Source of the DNA: Thermoanaerobaculia bacterium
Lineage (GTDB): Bacteria > Acidobacteriota > Thermoanaerobaculia > Multivoradales > JAGPDF01
Assembly: GCA_018057705.1 (NCBI GenBank)
Contig: JAGPDF010000036.1
Location: forward strand, 1-45,024
DNA: 45,024 nt
Direction: 5' to 3'
Shown here: positions 1 to 6,768 of the stretch, in pieces
Position numbering within the stretch: the first letter of the stretch is position 1
Layout of the letters: every line of letters begins with the position of its first letter
Translations under genes and position numbers: made by a program
The notes under the pieces: model-generated
The model's input: only the letters and a program-made list of their open reading frames with translations
The model's database searches: none
What the model was told of the DNA's origin: nothing

Positions 1-72
1 TTTCTCATCGACGCCGGCTTCCAGCTCGTCTACATGGTCGGGATGACCCTCCTCCTCACGCTGTGGCGCTGA
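1..72 (+). CDS. C-terminal end of a membrane protein (partial)
   Basis: An open frame enters from the left edge and stops at a TGA at 70-72. The 23 visible residues (FLIDAGFQLVYMVGMTLLLT, then LWR) are strongly hydrophobic and look like the last transmembrane helix of an integral membrane protein ending in a short basic tail. The next gene starts at a GTG inside its last codons (10-base overlap), which implies co-transcription. Too little remains to name a family. Confidence 0.55.
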   Translation, partial: FLIDAGFQLVYMVGMTLLLTLWR

Positions 73-875
73 GGGCCCTGCGGCTTCTGGCGTCGCGGGC
101 GGCACGCCCGGGTCTCGCCCTGGCACTCTTCGCAACCGCCTGCGGGGCGCCGCCGGCGACCTGGATCGAACCTGCCACCGGGCTGGAGTTCCTCCTCCTG
201 CCCGCCGGGGAGTTCGAGATGGGCAGCCCGGCGACGGAGCCTGGGCACGAGGTCTCCGAGAGTCGGCACCGGGTCCGGCTGACGCACCCGGTCTGGTTCG
301 GTCGCCACGAGGTCACGCAGCGGCAGTGGCTGCAGGTCATGGGGGAGAATCCGAGCCGGTTTGCCGACTGCGGACTCGACTGTCCGGTGGAGAACGTCAA
401 CGCGCGCGAGGTCGAGGCGTTTCTCGTTCGGCTGGGCAGGCTCTCGGGTGCGACGTTCCGGTTGCCGACCGAGGCGGAGTGGGAGTACGCCTGCCGGGCC
501 GGGACGACGACCCCGTTCAGCACCGGAGCGAACCTCACCAGCGCGCAGGCCAACTACGACGCCCGCTATCCCTACCCCGGCTTTCCGGCCGGAAGCTTCG
601 TCGGCCGGCCGAGGCCCGTCGGGAGCTACGCCCCGAACGCCTGGGGGCTCTTCGACCTCCACGGCAACGTCTGGGAGTGGTGCCAGGACGAGCTCTGTCC
701 CTATGCCGCGGGCACGGCGACCGATCCCGTCGGTTCCTGCGCCGCCGAGCTGCGGGTCATCCGCGGCGGGAGCTGGACCTTCAACGCCGACAGCGCGCGT
801 TGCGCGGTGCGCTACAGCCATCGTCCGGAAGACCAGGGGCCCAGCCTCGGAGTCCGCCTGGTTCGCGCCCTTTGA
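63..875 (+). CDS. FGE-sulfatase (SUMF1-like) domain lipoprotein
   Basis: A 270-residue protein with a GTG start overlapping the preceding gene. A hydrophobic leader ends in a possible lipobox (ATAC, Cys near residue 27). The rest is one formylglycine-generating-enzyme-type (PF03781) domain. Hallmarks seen are GEFEMGSP, RHEVTQRQW, FRLPTEAEWEYACRAG, GLFDLHGNVWEWCQDE, RGGSW (234-238) and a C-terminal GVRLVR. In true FGE two catalytic cysteines lie just after the GGS motif. Here that segment reads TFNADSARC, and the one Cys (247) aligns with a downstream non-catalytic position. Sulfatase-activating oxidase activity is therefore unlikely. Such domains often act as binding or structural C-type-lectin-like folds. 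Function unknown; family call firm. Confidence 0.85.
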   Translation: MALRALRLLASRAARPGLALALFATACGAPPATWIEPATGLEFLLLPAGEFEMGSPATEPGHEVSESRHRVRLTHPVWFGRHEVTQRQWLQVMGENPSRFADCGLDCPVENVNAREVEAFLVRLGRLSGATFRLPTEAEWEYACRAGTTTPFSTGANLTSAQANYDARYPYPGFPAGSFVGRPRPVGSYAPNAWGLFDLHGNVWEWCQDELCPYAAGTATDPVGSCAAELRVIRGGSWTFNADSARCAVRYSHRPEDQGPSLGVRLVRAL

Positions 876-908
876 GCTCGGCGTCTGTCGCCCGGCTGCC
901 GTGTGGTC

Positions 909-914
909 TACGAT
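909..914 (+). promoter_or_regulatory. -10 element of a probable leaderless promoter
   Basis: TACGAT lies 6 nt before the ATG at 921. With a usual -10 to start-site distance, transcription would begin at or next to the ATG, and no Shine-Dalgarno fits between. The -35 region is weak (CTGTCG-like about 18 bases upstream). The 13-mer at 912-924 (GATTGCCGCATGA) recurs exactly at 32038-32050 in front of uppP. Confidence 0.45.
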
Positions 915-920
915 TGCCGC

Positions 921-1817
921 ATGAGACTCCTTCCCACCGTTCTCCTAGGATCGTCCGTGCTGGTTGGCTGCGGTTTGGCCCTGGCGTCCGCCGTCCCGCC
1001 AGAACCTCCGCCAGCCGCAGCGGCAGCAGCCACGAAGGCGCCGCCGCCGTCCGCCGGTTCGCCGGAGTGGATCGTCGACCGGTTCTTCGTTCAGAAGGAG
1101 TTCCCGGAGCTCGCGAGCCACGCCACCGGCGAGTTCGCCGAGCTCTACAGGCGCTCGCCGACCTTAGGCTCGATCCTCCCGGCGGCTGTGACGGTGACCA
1201 CCCGGGTGCTGGAGCGCGACTCGCTGCACGCTGTCTTCGGCGTCACCATGACCGACAGCAACGTGAGCAAGGAGTGGTACGCCTACCTGCGCACGGAGGG
1301 CGGCGCCTGGAAGCTCGAGGCGATCCGTACCCTGCAACTCGGCCCGAAGTTCTTCGAGACCCTGGTGGCAGCGGAGAAGGGCGCGCTCGCCGGAAGACTC
1401 AACGAGCTCGGGGTGCAGGAGCTCGACCGCTCGCATCTGACGATCGCGTCGGACGCCGAGCTGAAGGGCCATTTCGTCGCCCATCAGCCGCTCTTCGACG
1501 CGCTCGCGAAGGAGTTTGCCGCGCAGACGGCGCTCGACGTGGTGAACTTCGACGCCCGGATCGCTCCGACGGACGGTGCGACGCCGGAGAGAGCGAGCGG
1601 CCTGGCGCAGCAGCTGCGCTCGCTCAAGCTCGGCGCGGCGATCCGCAAGTACCGCGACTGCGAAGGCTGCGTGGTCCTTCTGGTCGGCGGCGACGGCGCG
1701 AACCAGGTCGGATACCTCCATGCCGGCCCCGGCGCGAGGGTGCCGAAGATGTCGCCACAGAGCTTCTTCTATGTCGAGCCGATCGCCCCGGGCTGGTATC
1801 TCTTCAAGACGGTCTGA
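921..1817 (+). CDS. Lipoprotein of unknown function
   Basis: A 298-residue exported protein not assigned to a family. The ATG at 921 was chosen because it opens a good lipoprotein signal peptide (MRLLPTVLLGSSV followed by lipobox LVGC). An in-frame upstream GTG would put polar residues in front of it. A Pro/Ala-rich linker of about 25 residues follows. The first folded part (about residues 50-150: PEWIVDRFF, YAYLRTEGGAWKLEAIRT) resembles NTF2-like/DUF4878-type small alpha+beta domains where a Trp-Lys-Leu strand is common. That is only a resemblance. The second half contains a CEGC pair and a glycine-rich stretch. The next gene starts 8 nt after its stop, so the two are probably co-transcribed. 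Confidence 0.7.
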   Translation: MRLLPTVLLGSSVLVGCGLALASAVPPEPPPAAAAAATKAPPPSAGSPEWIVDRFFVQKEFPELASHATGEFAELYRRSPTLGSILPAAVTVTTRVLERDSLHAVFGVTMTDSNVSKEWYAYLRTEGGAWKLEAIRTLQLGPKFFETLVAAEKGALAGRLNELGVQELDRSHLTIASDAELKGHFVAHQPLFDALAKEFAAQTALDVVNFDARIAPTDGATPERASGLAQQLRSLKLGAAIRKYRDCEGCVVLLVGGDGANQVGYLHAGPGARVPKMSPQSFFYVEPIAPGWYLFKTV

Positions 1818-1824
1818 GCGGACG

Positions 1825-2763
1825 GTGCCGCTCGGTCCCGCGGTCGGACTGACGCTGTTCGCTGTCTGGGCGGTCGGCCAGCTCGCCCGGGATCGCACCC
1901 TGGCGACCGCTTGGGCCTTCTACCTGCCTTCGGTCGTCGTCCTGGTGGCCCTGCTCCTGCTTGCGATCATCGAGGTGATGCGTCGCCGCTGGCGGCTGGC
2001 CGGACTCCTGTTGGCGGTCGCGCTCTTCCCCGCGGCCGGTGTCCTTGTGGTCGAGAATCGCTGGCTGCCAAGGGCCGTCCCGGTGTCCCCGGCCGGATCG
2101 GAGACCGGGAGGCGCGCCGATCTCCGGGTGATCGCCTGGAACGCAGCCGACTTCCCGCGCGGCGTCGAACGCGCGGCGGCGGTCCTGCGGCCGCTCGATG
2201 CCGACCTGGTGCTCCTCTCCGAGGCTCCCGGCAAGCCGCCGCGAGAGCTGGCCCGCCAACTCGCCGGCGACCTCCGTCTCACGGCGGTCGGATCGATGGC
2301 ACTGTTCGCCCGTGGCGAGCTCTCCGATCTCGAGTGGCTGGCGCGCGAAGGTGAGGTGCAGGCGGCCTTCGTGCGCTGGGCCGTCGACGGCCGGACGCTC
2401 GGCGTCCTCGCCGTGAACGTGATCTCCTCGCCGCGGGTGCCTCGCGACCCGTTGCTCCAACGCATCGTCGCGATGATCGAGTCGCACGATCCCGATCTCG
2501 TTCTCGGCGACTTCAACTCCCCGCGCCGTTCGCGGGCGCTCGCCCTTCTGCCGGCGGGCTTCCGGCACGCCTACGACGCCAGCGGAACGGGGTGGTCATC
2601 GACCTGGCCCGCAAGGTTGCCGCTGCTCGCCATCGACCAGACCATCGTCGGACCCCGCCTCGCGGTCCGCGGCTATCGCCTGCAAACGACCCGGATCAGC
2701 GATCACCGGTTGCAGGTGACGGAGCTCGACTTCGCAGTGCCACCCGCCGGCGGATCCGGGTAG
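1825..2763 (+). CDS. Membrane-anchored endonuclease/exonuclease/phosphatase-family protein
   Basis: 312 residues from a GTG at 1825, 8 nt after the previous stop. The longer open frame reaching back to 1576 overlaps the upstream gene and is not used. Three hydrophobic segments (about 5-20, 33-50, 58-77) are followed by an EEP domain with the expected active-site strips: RVIAWNAADF (Asn near 106), LVLLSEAPG (metal-binding Glu), LGDFNSP and ISDHRLQVTEL (catalytic His). This architecture, short membrane anchor plus extracytoplasmic EEP domain, is common in bacterial proteins annotated only as endonuclease/exonuclease/phosphatase family. The substrate could be a phosphodiester in nucleic acid, lipid or inositol phosphate and cannot be read from the sequence. 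Confidence 0.85.
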   Translation: MPLGPAVGLTLFAVWAVGQLARDRTLATAWAFYLPSVVVLVALLLLAIIEVMRRRWRLAGLLLAVALFPAAGVLVVENRWLPRAVPVSPAGSETGRRADLRVIAWNAADFPRGVERAAAVLRPLDADLVLLSEAPGKPPRELARQLAGDLRLTAVGSMALFARGELSDLEWLAREGEVQAAFVRWAVDGRTLGVLAVNVISSPRVPRDPLLQRIVAMIESHDPDLVLGDFNSPRRSRALALLPAGFRHAYDASGTGWSSTWPARLPLLAIDQTIVGPRLAVRGYRLQTTRISDHRLQVTELDFAVPPAGGSG

Positions 2764-2796
2764 AGTGCGCGGGAATTTCGCAGCCTGGAGGAGCCG

Positions 2797-3738
2797 ATGT
2801 CCTTTTGCAGATCGAGCCTGACCGCCTTGTGCCTCCTGGCCGCGGCCACCGGCTGCCGCACGCAGGTTCCGGTAGAGCCGCGGACGACGCCGGCAAGCGC
2901 GCCTGCGGCCGTTTCGGACCTGACGGTCGCCCCGAGCGACGACCGGCTGGGCGGCGTCCTCTGGACGCAGACCTCGGCCGAGTACCGCGCCCTGGCGCTC
3001 GCGGCTTTCGCGCGCGCCCGGATCGAGCTCGACCGCGCCCTCGCCGAACGGGGAGCGACAGCGGCGCTCGAGCAGCAGGGCGAGTTCGCCGATCTGCCAC
3101 CGGCCGTCATCGCCGATGTGGATGAAACCCTGCTCGACAACTCCCCTTACGAGGCCGACCGCATCCGGGCCGGCGGTCGGTACGAAGCGGTCTCCTGGGG
3201 CGCCTGGGTGAACCGCGCCCGCGCGACGCCGGTGCCGGGAGCGCTCGAGTTCGCGCGCTATGCCGCCGAACGCGGCGTGACGATCTTCTACGTCACCAAT
3301 CGGGCCGCCCCCCTCGAAGCGAAGACGCGCGCCAACCTCGAGGCGCTCGGCTTTCCACTGGCGGCCGATCGCGACACCGTACTGGTCCCGGGCGAGCGTC
3401 CCGACTGGAGCTCGGACAAGACGACGCGGCGCGCCGAAGTGGCCAGCGCCTTTCGCATCCTGCTGCTCGTCGGCGACGATCTCGGCGACTTCGTGAGCGG
3501 CGCGCGAGCGGCGCCGGAGGCGCGCCTGGCGCTCGCGGACCGCTTCGCCGACCGCTGGCAGAAGAGCTGGATCCTGCTGCCGAATCCGTACTACGGCTCG
3601 TGGGAGCGGGCGCTCCTGGGGAACGCGCGCGAGCTCTCCGCCGAGGAGGTCCGGCGCCTGAAGATGGAGCGCCTGCGCGGCAGTGGTGACGAGCCGGCGC
3701 CTCGGGAATCGGACAATCCAGGGAAGCTCCAGGACTGA
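2797..3738 (+). CDS. HAD-family acid phosphatase, lipoprotein e(P4)/5'-nucleotidase type
   Basis: A 313-residue secreted lipoprotein. The signal peptide ends AATGC with the lipid-accepting Cys at residue 20. The phosphatase motif DVDETLLDN (nucleophile Asp107, Asp109) matches the DDDD-type class B/C acid phosphatases. Further hallmarks are TIFYVTNRAA (Thr/Asn motif II), a Lys in WSSDKTTRR (motif III) and GDDLGDF (motif IV). The e(P4) family dephosphorylates nucleoside monophosphates and small phosphomonoesters outside the inner membrane, usually to recover nucleosides or phosphate. The ATG at 2797 has GGAGGAG a few bases upstream. A TAGAGT hexamer at 2760-2765, overlapping the previous stop, could be a -10 box. 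The stop overlaps the ATL start by one base. Confidence 0.9.
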   Translation: MSFCRSSLTALCLLAAATGCRTQVPVEPRTTPASAPAAVSDLTVAPSDDRLGGVLWTQTSAEYRALALAAFARARIELDRALAERGATAALEQQGEFADLPPAVIADVDETLLDNSPYEADRIRAGGRYEAVSWGAWVNRARATPVPGALEFARYAAERGVTIFYVTNRAAPLEAKTRANLEALGFPLAADRDTVLVPGERPDWSSDKTTRRAEVASAFRILLLVGDDLGDFVSGARAAPEARLALADRFADRWQKSWILLPNPYYGSWERALLGNARELSAEEVRRLKMERLRGSGDEPAPRESDNPGKLQD

Positions 3739-4118
3739 TGGCCTCAGCCGCCCGGAGCCGCTGGCTCCGCTTCTACGCTGTCGTCGGACAGGTCCCTGCG
3801 GGGAGCGTCGCGACCTACGGCCAGATTGCCCTCCTCGCGGGATTTCCGGGCAACGCCCGCCAGGTCGGCTACGCGCTCGCGGCCCTGCCCGAGGAGAGCG
3901 ACCTGCCCTGGCAGCGCGTCATCAACGCCCGCGGGGAGGTGAGCCCGCGGCACGAGCCGGGCCGCGACGCTTTCCAACGCCACCTGCTCGAAGAGGAGGG
4001 CGTCTCCTTCGGGCTCTCGGGCCGGGTCGATCTGGCGCGGTTCGGCTGGCAACCGGGCGCGCCCCGATTGCCGCGCGGTCGCGGCAGGGGCCGCAACGCC
4101 GGGGCGCAGCGCCGATGA
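3738..4118 (+). CDS. Alkyltransferase-like protein (ATL, MGMT family without catalytic Cys)
   Basis: A 126-residue protein with the DNA-binding domain of O6-alkylguanine-DNA alkyltransferase. The active-site strip PWQRVINARGE has Trp58 where methyltransferases have the alkyl-accepting Cys (PCHRV). GNARQVG contains the Arg finger that flips the damaged base. This is the signature of ATL proteins, which bind O6-alkylguanine without repairing it and hand the lesion to nucleotide excision repair. The length fits ATL rather than full-length Ada/Ogt. It overlaps its neighbours at both ends (TGATG at 3736-3740 and ATGA at 4115-4118), so it is translationally coupled inside an operon. The C-terminus is a short Arg/Gly tail. 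Confidence 0.9.
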   Translation: MASAARSRWLRFYAVVGQVPAGSVATYGQIALLAGFPGNARQVGYALAALPEESDLPWQRVINARGEVSPRHEPGRDAFQRHLLEEEGVSFGLSGRVDLARFGWQPGAPRLPRGRGRGRNAGAQRR

Positions 4119-4795
4119 GGCGAGCCCTGCTCAAACTCTGGCGGGACATGGGTCCCGGCGGCCCCTCGTCGATCACGCTCGCGATGCTCTCGGCCGTCCT
4201 CGGGCTCGGTCTCCCGGTCGCGTGGCGGATCCCTGCGGTCCTTCGTCATGCGCGTCGCGACGAGCGCGCGCCCGCCGACCTGATCCTCGTCCTCGGACGC
4301 GAGCTGCGCGACAACCGCCCGACGCCGGTCTTTCGCGCGCGCCTCGAACACGGCGCCCGCCTGCTTCGTGAAGGCTGGGCGCCCCGGATCGTCGTCTCCG
4401 GCGGCGTGACGGGCGACAGTCGGGTGAGCGAGGCCGAGGCCGGGCGCGATCATCTGCTCGCTGCGGGGCTCCCCGGGTCGGCGGTGCTCGTCGAGGCCGG
4501 CAGCCGGCACACGCTCGAGAACCTGTTCAATGTGCGGGAGACGCTGCGCCGCGAACGTTGGCAGCGCCTGATCCTGGTCTCCGATCCGCTCCACCTGGCC
4601 CGCGCCGCCACCATGGCGCGCGGCCTCAGCCTCGAAGTGCTGCTCTCGCCGGCCGCCGACTGCCCGCCGGAGCGCGGCAGCGCGCGCTGGTTCCTGCGCG
4701 CTGCCCACGAGGCGTTCCTGCTCCACTGGTATCACGTGGGCCTGCTCTACAGCCGCGCCATCCGGTCGGAACGGCTCCTGGGCAGAGTGACCTGA
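4115..4795 (+). CDS. YdcF/SanA-type DUF218 protein
   Basis: 226 residues from the ATG at 4115, which overlaps the ATL stop. An N-terminal hydrophobic segment (about residues 20-38) anchors the protein. The DUF218 domain follows with ADLILVLGRELRDNRPTPVF, RIVVSGGVTGDSRVSEAEAG, the Glu-Asn pair in HTLENLFNVRETL, and LILVSDPLHLARA. These match the YdcF/SanA/ElyC family, whose members are linked to envelope integrity and lipid-carrier metabolism, although the chemistry is mostly unknown. The context (operon with a secreted phosphatase and ATL) does not narrow the role. Confidence 0.85.
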   Translation: MRRALLKLWRDMGPGGPSSITLAMLSAVLGLGLPVAWRIPAVLRHARRDERAPADLILVLGRELRDNRPTPVFRARLEHGARLLREGWAPRIVVSGGVTGDSRVSEAEAGRDHLLAAGLPGSAVLVEAGSRHTLENLFNVRETLRRERWQRLILVSDPLHLARAATMARGLSLEVLLSPAADCPPERGSARWFLRAAHEAFLLHWYHVGLLYSRAIRSERLLGRVT

Positions 4796-4840
4796 TCTCC
4801 GGCTAGAATCTGCCGCCTCGTCTCGAAAGGAGACCTCCCT

Positions 4841-6541
4841 GTGCGCCGAACCTTGCCAGCCGTTGCCGTCGTCACAGCCATTGCCGGAGGGTGCGCCTGG
4901 TTCGCCGTCGCGCCGGTCCTCGCCGCCGCGTCCGCGGCCGACCTCGCGGCGCTCGGCCGCATCCGCGACGAGGGCTTTAGGCGTTCGCAGGTGATGGAGA
5001 TCGTCGGGCATCTCACCGACAGCATCGGACCGCGCCTGACCGGTTCGCCACAGATGAAGGCGGCGAACGACTGGACGCTCGGCAAGTTCAAGGAGTGGGG
5101 CCTCGCCAACCCCCGTCTCGAGCCCTGGGAGTTCGGCGAAGGCTGGAGCTTTTCGCGTGCCGAGGTGCGAATGGTCGCGCCGGTGCCGGCGGTGCTCGCG
5201 GCGCTCCCCAAGGCCTGGACACCGGGGACGACAGGGGTCGTGACCGGCCAGGCGATGCTGCTCGAGATCGAGAAGGTCGAGGATCTGGAGCCGCACAAGG
5301 GGCAGCTCGCCGGCAAGATCCTCTTCCTCTCCGAGGCGCCGGAGCACAAGGACCCGACGGCGCCGGTCTTCGAGCGCTACGACGCGGTGAAGCTCGACGA
5401 CCTCGCGAGCTACGACATCCCGGGGGATCGCGACGCCGACTCGTGGCGCGAGAAGGCGAAGAAGCGCCGCGAGCTCTGGCTCAAGGTCGCCGACCTGCTG
5501 GTCGCCGAAGGGGTGGTCGCCACCGTCGAGGTCTCCTCCTTCGAGCATGGGGTCGTGCGGGTCATGGGGGGCGGCGGGCAGGGGCTCGCGAACCAGCCGC
5601 TGGGGGTGCCCGCCCTCGTCATGGCGGTCGAACCTTACGAACGCGTCCTGCGCCTTCTCGACCGGGAGCAGGAGGTCCTGCTCACGATCGATGTCGCGGC
5701 GCGGTTCCATCGTGAGTCCACGACTTCGTGGAACACCTTGGCCGAGATCCCGGGCACCGACAAGAGCGCCGAGGTCGTCATGGCCGGGGCGCACCTCGAC
5801 TCGTGGCATGCCGGCACCGGCGCGACCGACAACGCCGCCGGTTCGGCGGTCGTGCTCGAAGCGATGCGGATCCTGAAGGCGCTCGAGGTGAAGCCGAAGC
5901 GGACGATCCGCGCCGCGCTGTGGAGCGGTGAGGAGCAGGGCCTGCTCGGTTCGCGGGCCTATGTGAAGGAGCACTTCGCCACGCGCCCCGAGCCGACCGA
6001 CGAGGCCGAACTGGCGCTTCCGCCGCGCTGGCGCAAAGCGACCTGGCCGGTCGAGCCGAAGCCGGAACATGCCCGGCTCGCGGCCTATTTCAACATCGAC
6101 AACGGTGGCGGCCGGGTGCACGGGATCTACGCCCAGGAGAACCTCGGGGCGAAGTTGCTCTTCGAGCAGTTCATCGAGCCGTTGAAGGATCTGGGTGTCA
6201 CCACCGTGACGATGGAGAACACCGGCTCGACCGACCACGTTGCGTTCGACGGCGTCGGCCTCCCCGGTTTTCAGTTCATCCAGGACGCGCGCGACTACAG
6301 CACGCGCACGCACCATTCGCACATCGACACCTACGAGCACCTCGACCCGGCGGATCTCAAGCAGGCCGCAGTCGTCATGGCGAGCTTCCTCTACCAGGCC
6401 GCGATGCTCGACGGCCCGTTTCCGAGGAAGCCCATGCCGGTGGAGCCGCCGAAGAAAGCCGAGAAGAGGAAGCCGGCGGAGGCCCCGGCAGCGGCTCCCG
6501 CCGCGGCTCCGGCGGCTGCGACGGGGATGGCGAAACCGTAG
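4841..6541 (+). CDS. Secreted M28-family zinc metallopeptidase
   Basis: 566 residues from a GTG at 4841 with a strong AAAGGAGA ribosome site. A TAGAAT hexamer about 35 bases upstream (about 4804-4809) could be its -10 box. After a signal peptide (cleavage near LAAASA) comes an N-terminal region with SIGPRLTGSPQM, an inserted PA-like segment (about 110-260), and the M28 catalytic domain. Zinc ligands and catalytic residues are visible: GAHLDSWHAG and TGATDNAAG (His/Asp), WSGEEQGLLGS (Glu-Glu), FNIDNGGG (Asp) and HHSHIDTYEHL (His). Family members are aminopeptidases or glutamate carboxypeptidase-like enzymes for peptide scavenging. The tail is a Lys/Pro/Ala low-complexity stretch of about 35 residues, perhaps a surface-exposed linker. 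Confidence 0.92.
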   Translation: MRRTLPAVAVVTAIAGGCAWFAVAPVLAAASAADLAALGRIRDEGFRRSQVMEIVGHLTDSIGPRLTGSPQMKAANDWTLGKFKEWGLANPRLEPWEFGEGWSFSRAEVRMVAPVPAVLAALPKAWTPGTTGVVTGQAMLLEIEKVEDLEPHKGQLAGKILFLSEAPEHKDPTAPVFERYDAVKLDDLASYDIPGDRDADSWREKAKKRRELWLKVADLLVAEGVVATVEVSSFEHGVVRVMGGGGQGLANQPLGVPALVMAVEPYERVLRLLDREQEVLLTIDVAARFHRESTTSWNTLAEIPGTDKSAEVVMAGAHLDSWHAGTGATDNAAGSAVVLEAMRILKALEVKPKRTIRAALWSGEEQGLLGSRAYVKEHFATRPEPTDEAELALPPRWRKATWPVEPKPEHARLAAYFNIDNGGGRVHGIYAQENLGAKLLFEQFIEPLKDLGVTTVTMENTGSTDHVAFDGVGLPGFQFIQDARDYSTRTHHSHIDTYEHLDPADLKQAAVVMASFLYQAAMLDGPFPRKPMPVEPPKKAEKRKPAEAPAAAPAAAPAAATGMAKP

Positions 6542-6556
6542 AAGACGGACGCGAGG

Positions 6557-6562
6557 CTAGAA
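6557..6562 (+). promoter_or_regulatory. -10 element for the selenocysteine tRNA
   Basis: TAGAAT sits with its last base 8 nt before the mature 5' end of tRNA-Sec (6570), the right spacing for a -10 box if the transcript starts at or near the mature end. No convincing TTGACA-like -35 is visible. The box lies just after the M28 peptidase stop. Confidence 0.5.
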
Positions 6563-6569
6563 TGCGTTC

Positions 6570-6669
6570 GGAAGCGCTCGGGGGCTGGTGCCTCTCGCGG
6601 TCTTCAAAACCGTAGTCCGGCGCCGGTTGCGGCGACGGGGGTGGGTTCGATTCCCATGCGCTTCCGCCA
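6570..6669 (+). tRNA. selC: tRNA-Sec (anticodon UCA)
   Basis: A 100-nt tRNA with all bacterial selenocysteine-tRNA features. There is an 8-bp acceptor stem (6570-6577 with 6658-6665) and G discriminator 6666 followed by an encoded CCA (6667-6669). The D stem has 6 bp (6580-6585 with 6590-6595) and a 4-nt loop TGGT. The anticodon stem is 6597-6601/6609-6613 with loop CTTCAAA and anticodon TCA at 6604-6606. A long G/C-rich variable arm fills about 6614-6640. The T arm is at 6641-6657 with TTCGATT. It reads UGA as selenocysteine with SelA, SelB and SelD, none of which lie in this window. The adjacent moeA fits a molybdenum/selenium enzyme such as a formate dehydrogenase elsewhere in the genome. 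Confidence 0.96.
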
Positions 6670-6670
6670 C

Positions 6671-6697
6671 TCTCGCCTCTCTCGCCTCTCTCGCCGT
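6671..6697. repeat. Three tandem copies of a 9-bp unit
   Basis: TCTCGCCTC occurs at 6671-6679 and 6680-6688, and a third copy at 6689-6697 differs in its last two bases. It begins immediately after the tRNA-Sec CCA and is followed by two GCCGCCCC units. It does not form a hairpin. It may be a slippage product in trailer DNA. Confidence 0.7.
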
Positions 6698-6738
6698 TGC
6701 CGCCGCCCCGCCGCCCCGCCGATCGCAGTCGAAACCGA

Positions 6739-6768
6739 AGCGCCGGCCGGCTCGCCGGCGCTCTTTTC
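6739..6768 (+). terminator. Rho-independent terminator after tRNA-Sec
   Basis: A perfect 8-bp GC-rich stem (AGCGCCGG 6739-6746 with CCGGCGCT 6755-6762) with an 8-nt loop is followed by CTTTTC. It ends at the stop codon of the convergent moeA, so it closes the tRNA transcript and may also limit read-through from the other side. Confidence 0.65.

Noticed and set aside
3869-6340. Open frame of 823 codons on the minus strand opposite ATL, YdcF and M28 genes
   Set aside because: It spans three real genes in antisense and shows only Arg/Glu/Gly-rich low-complexity sequence.
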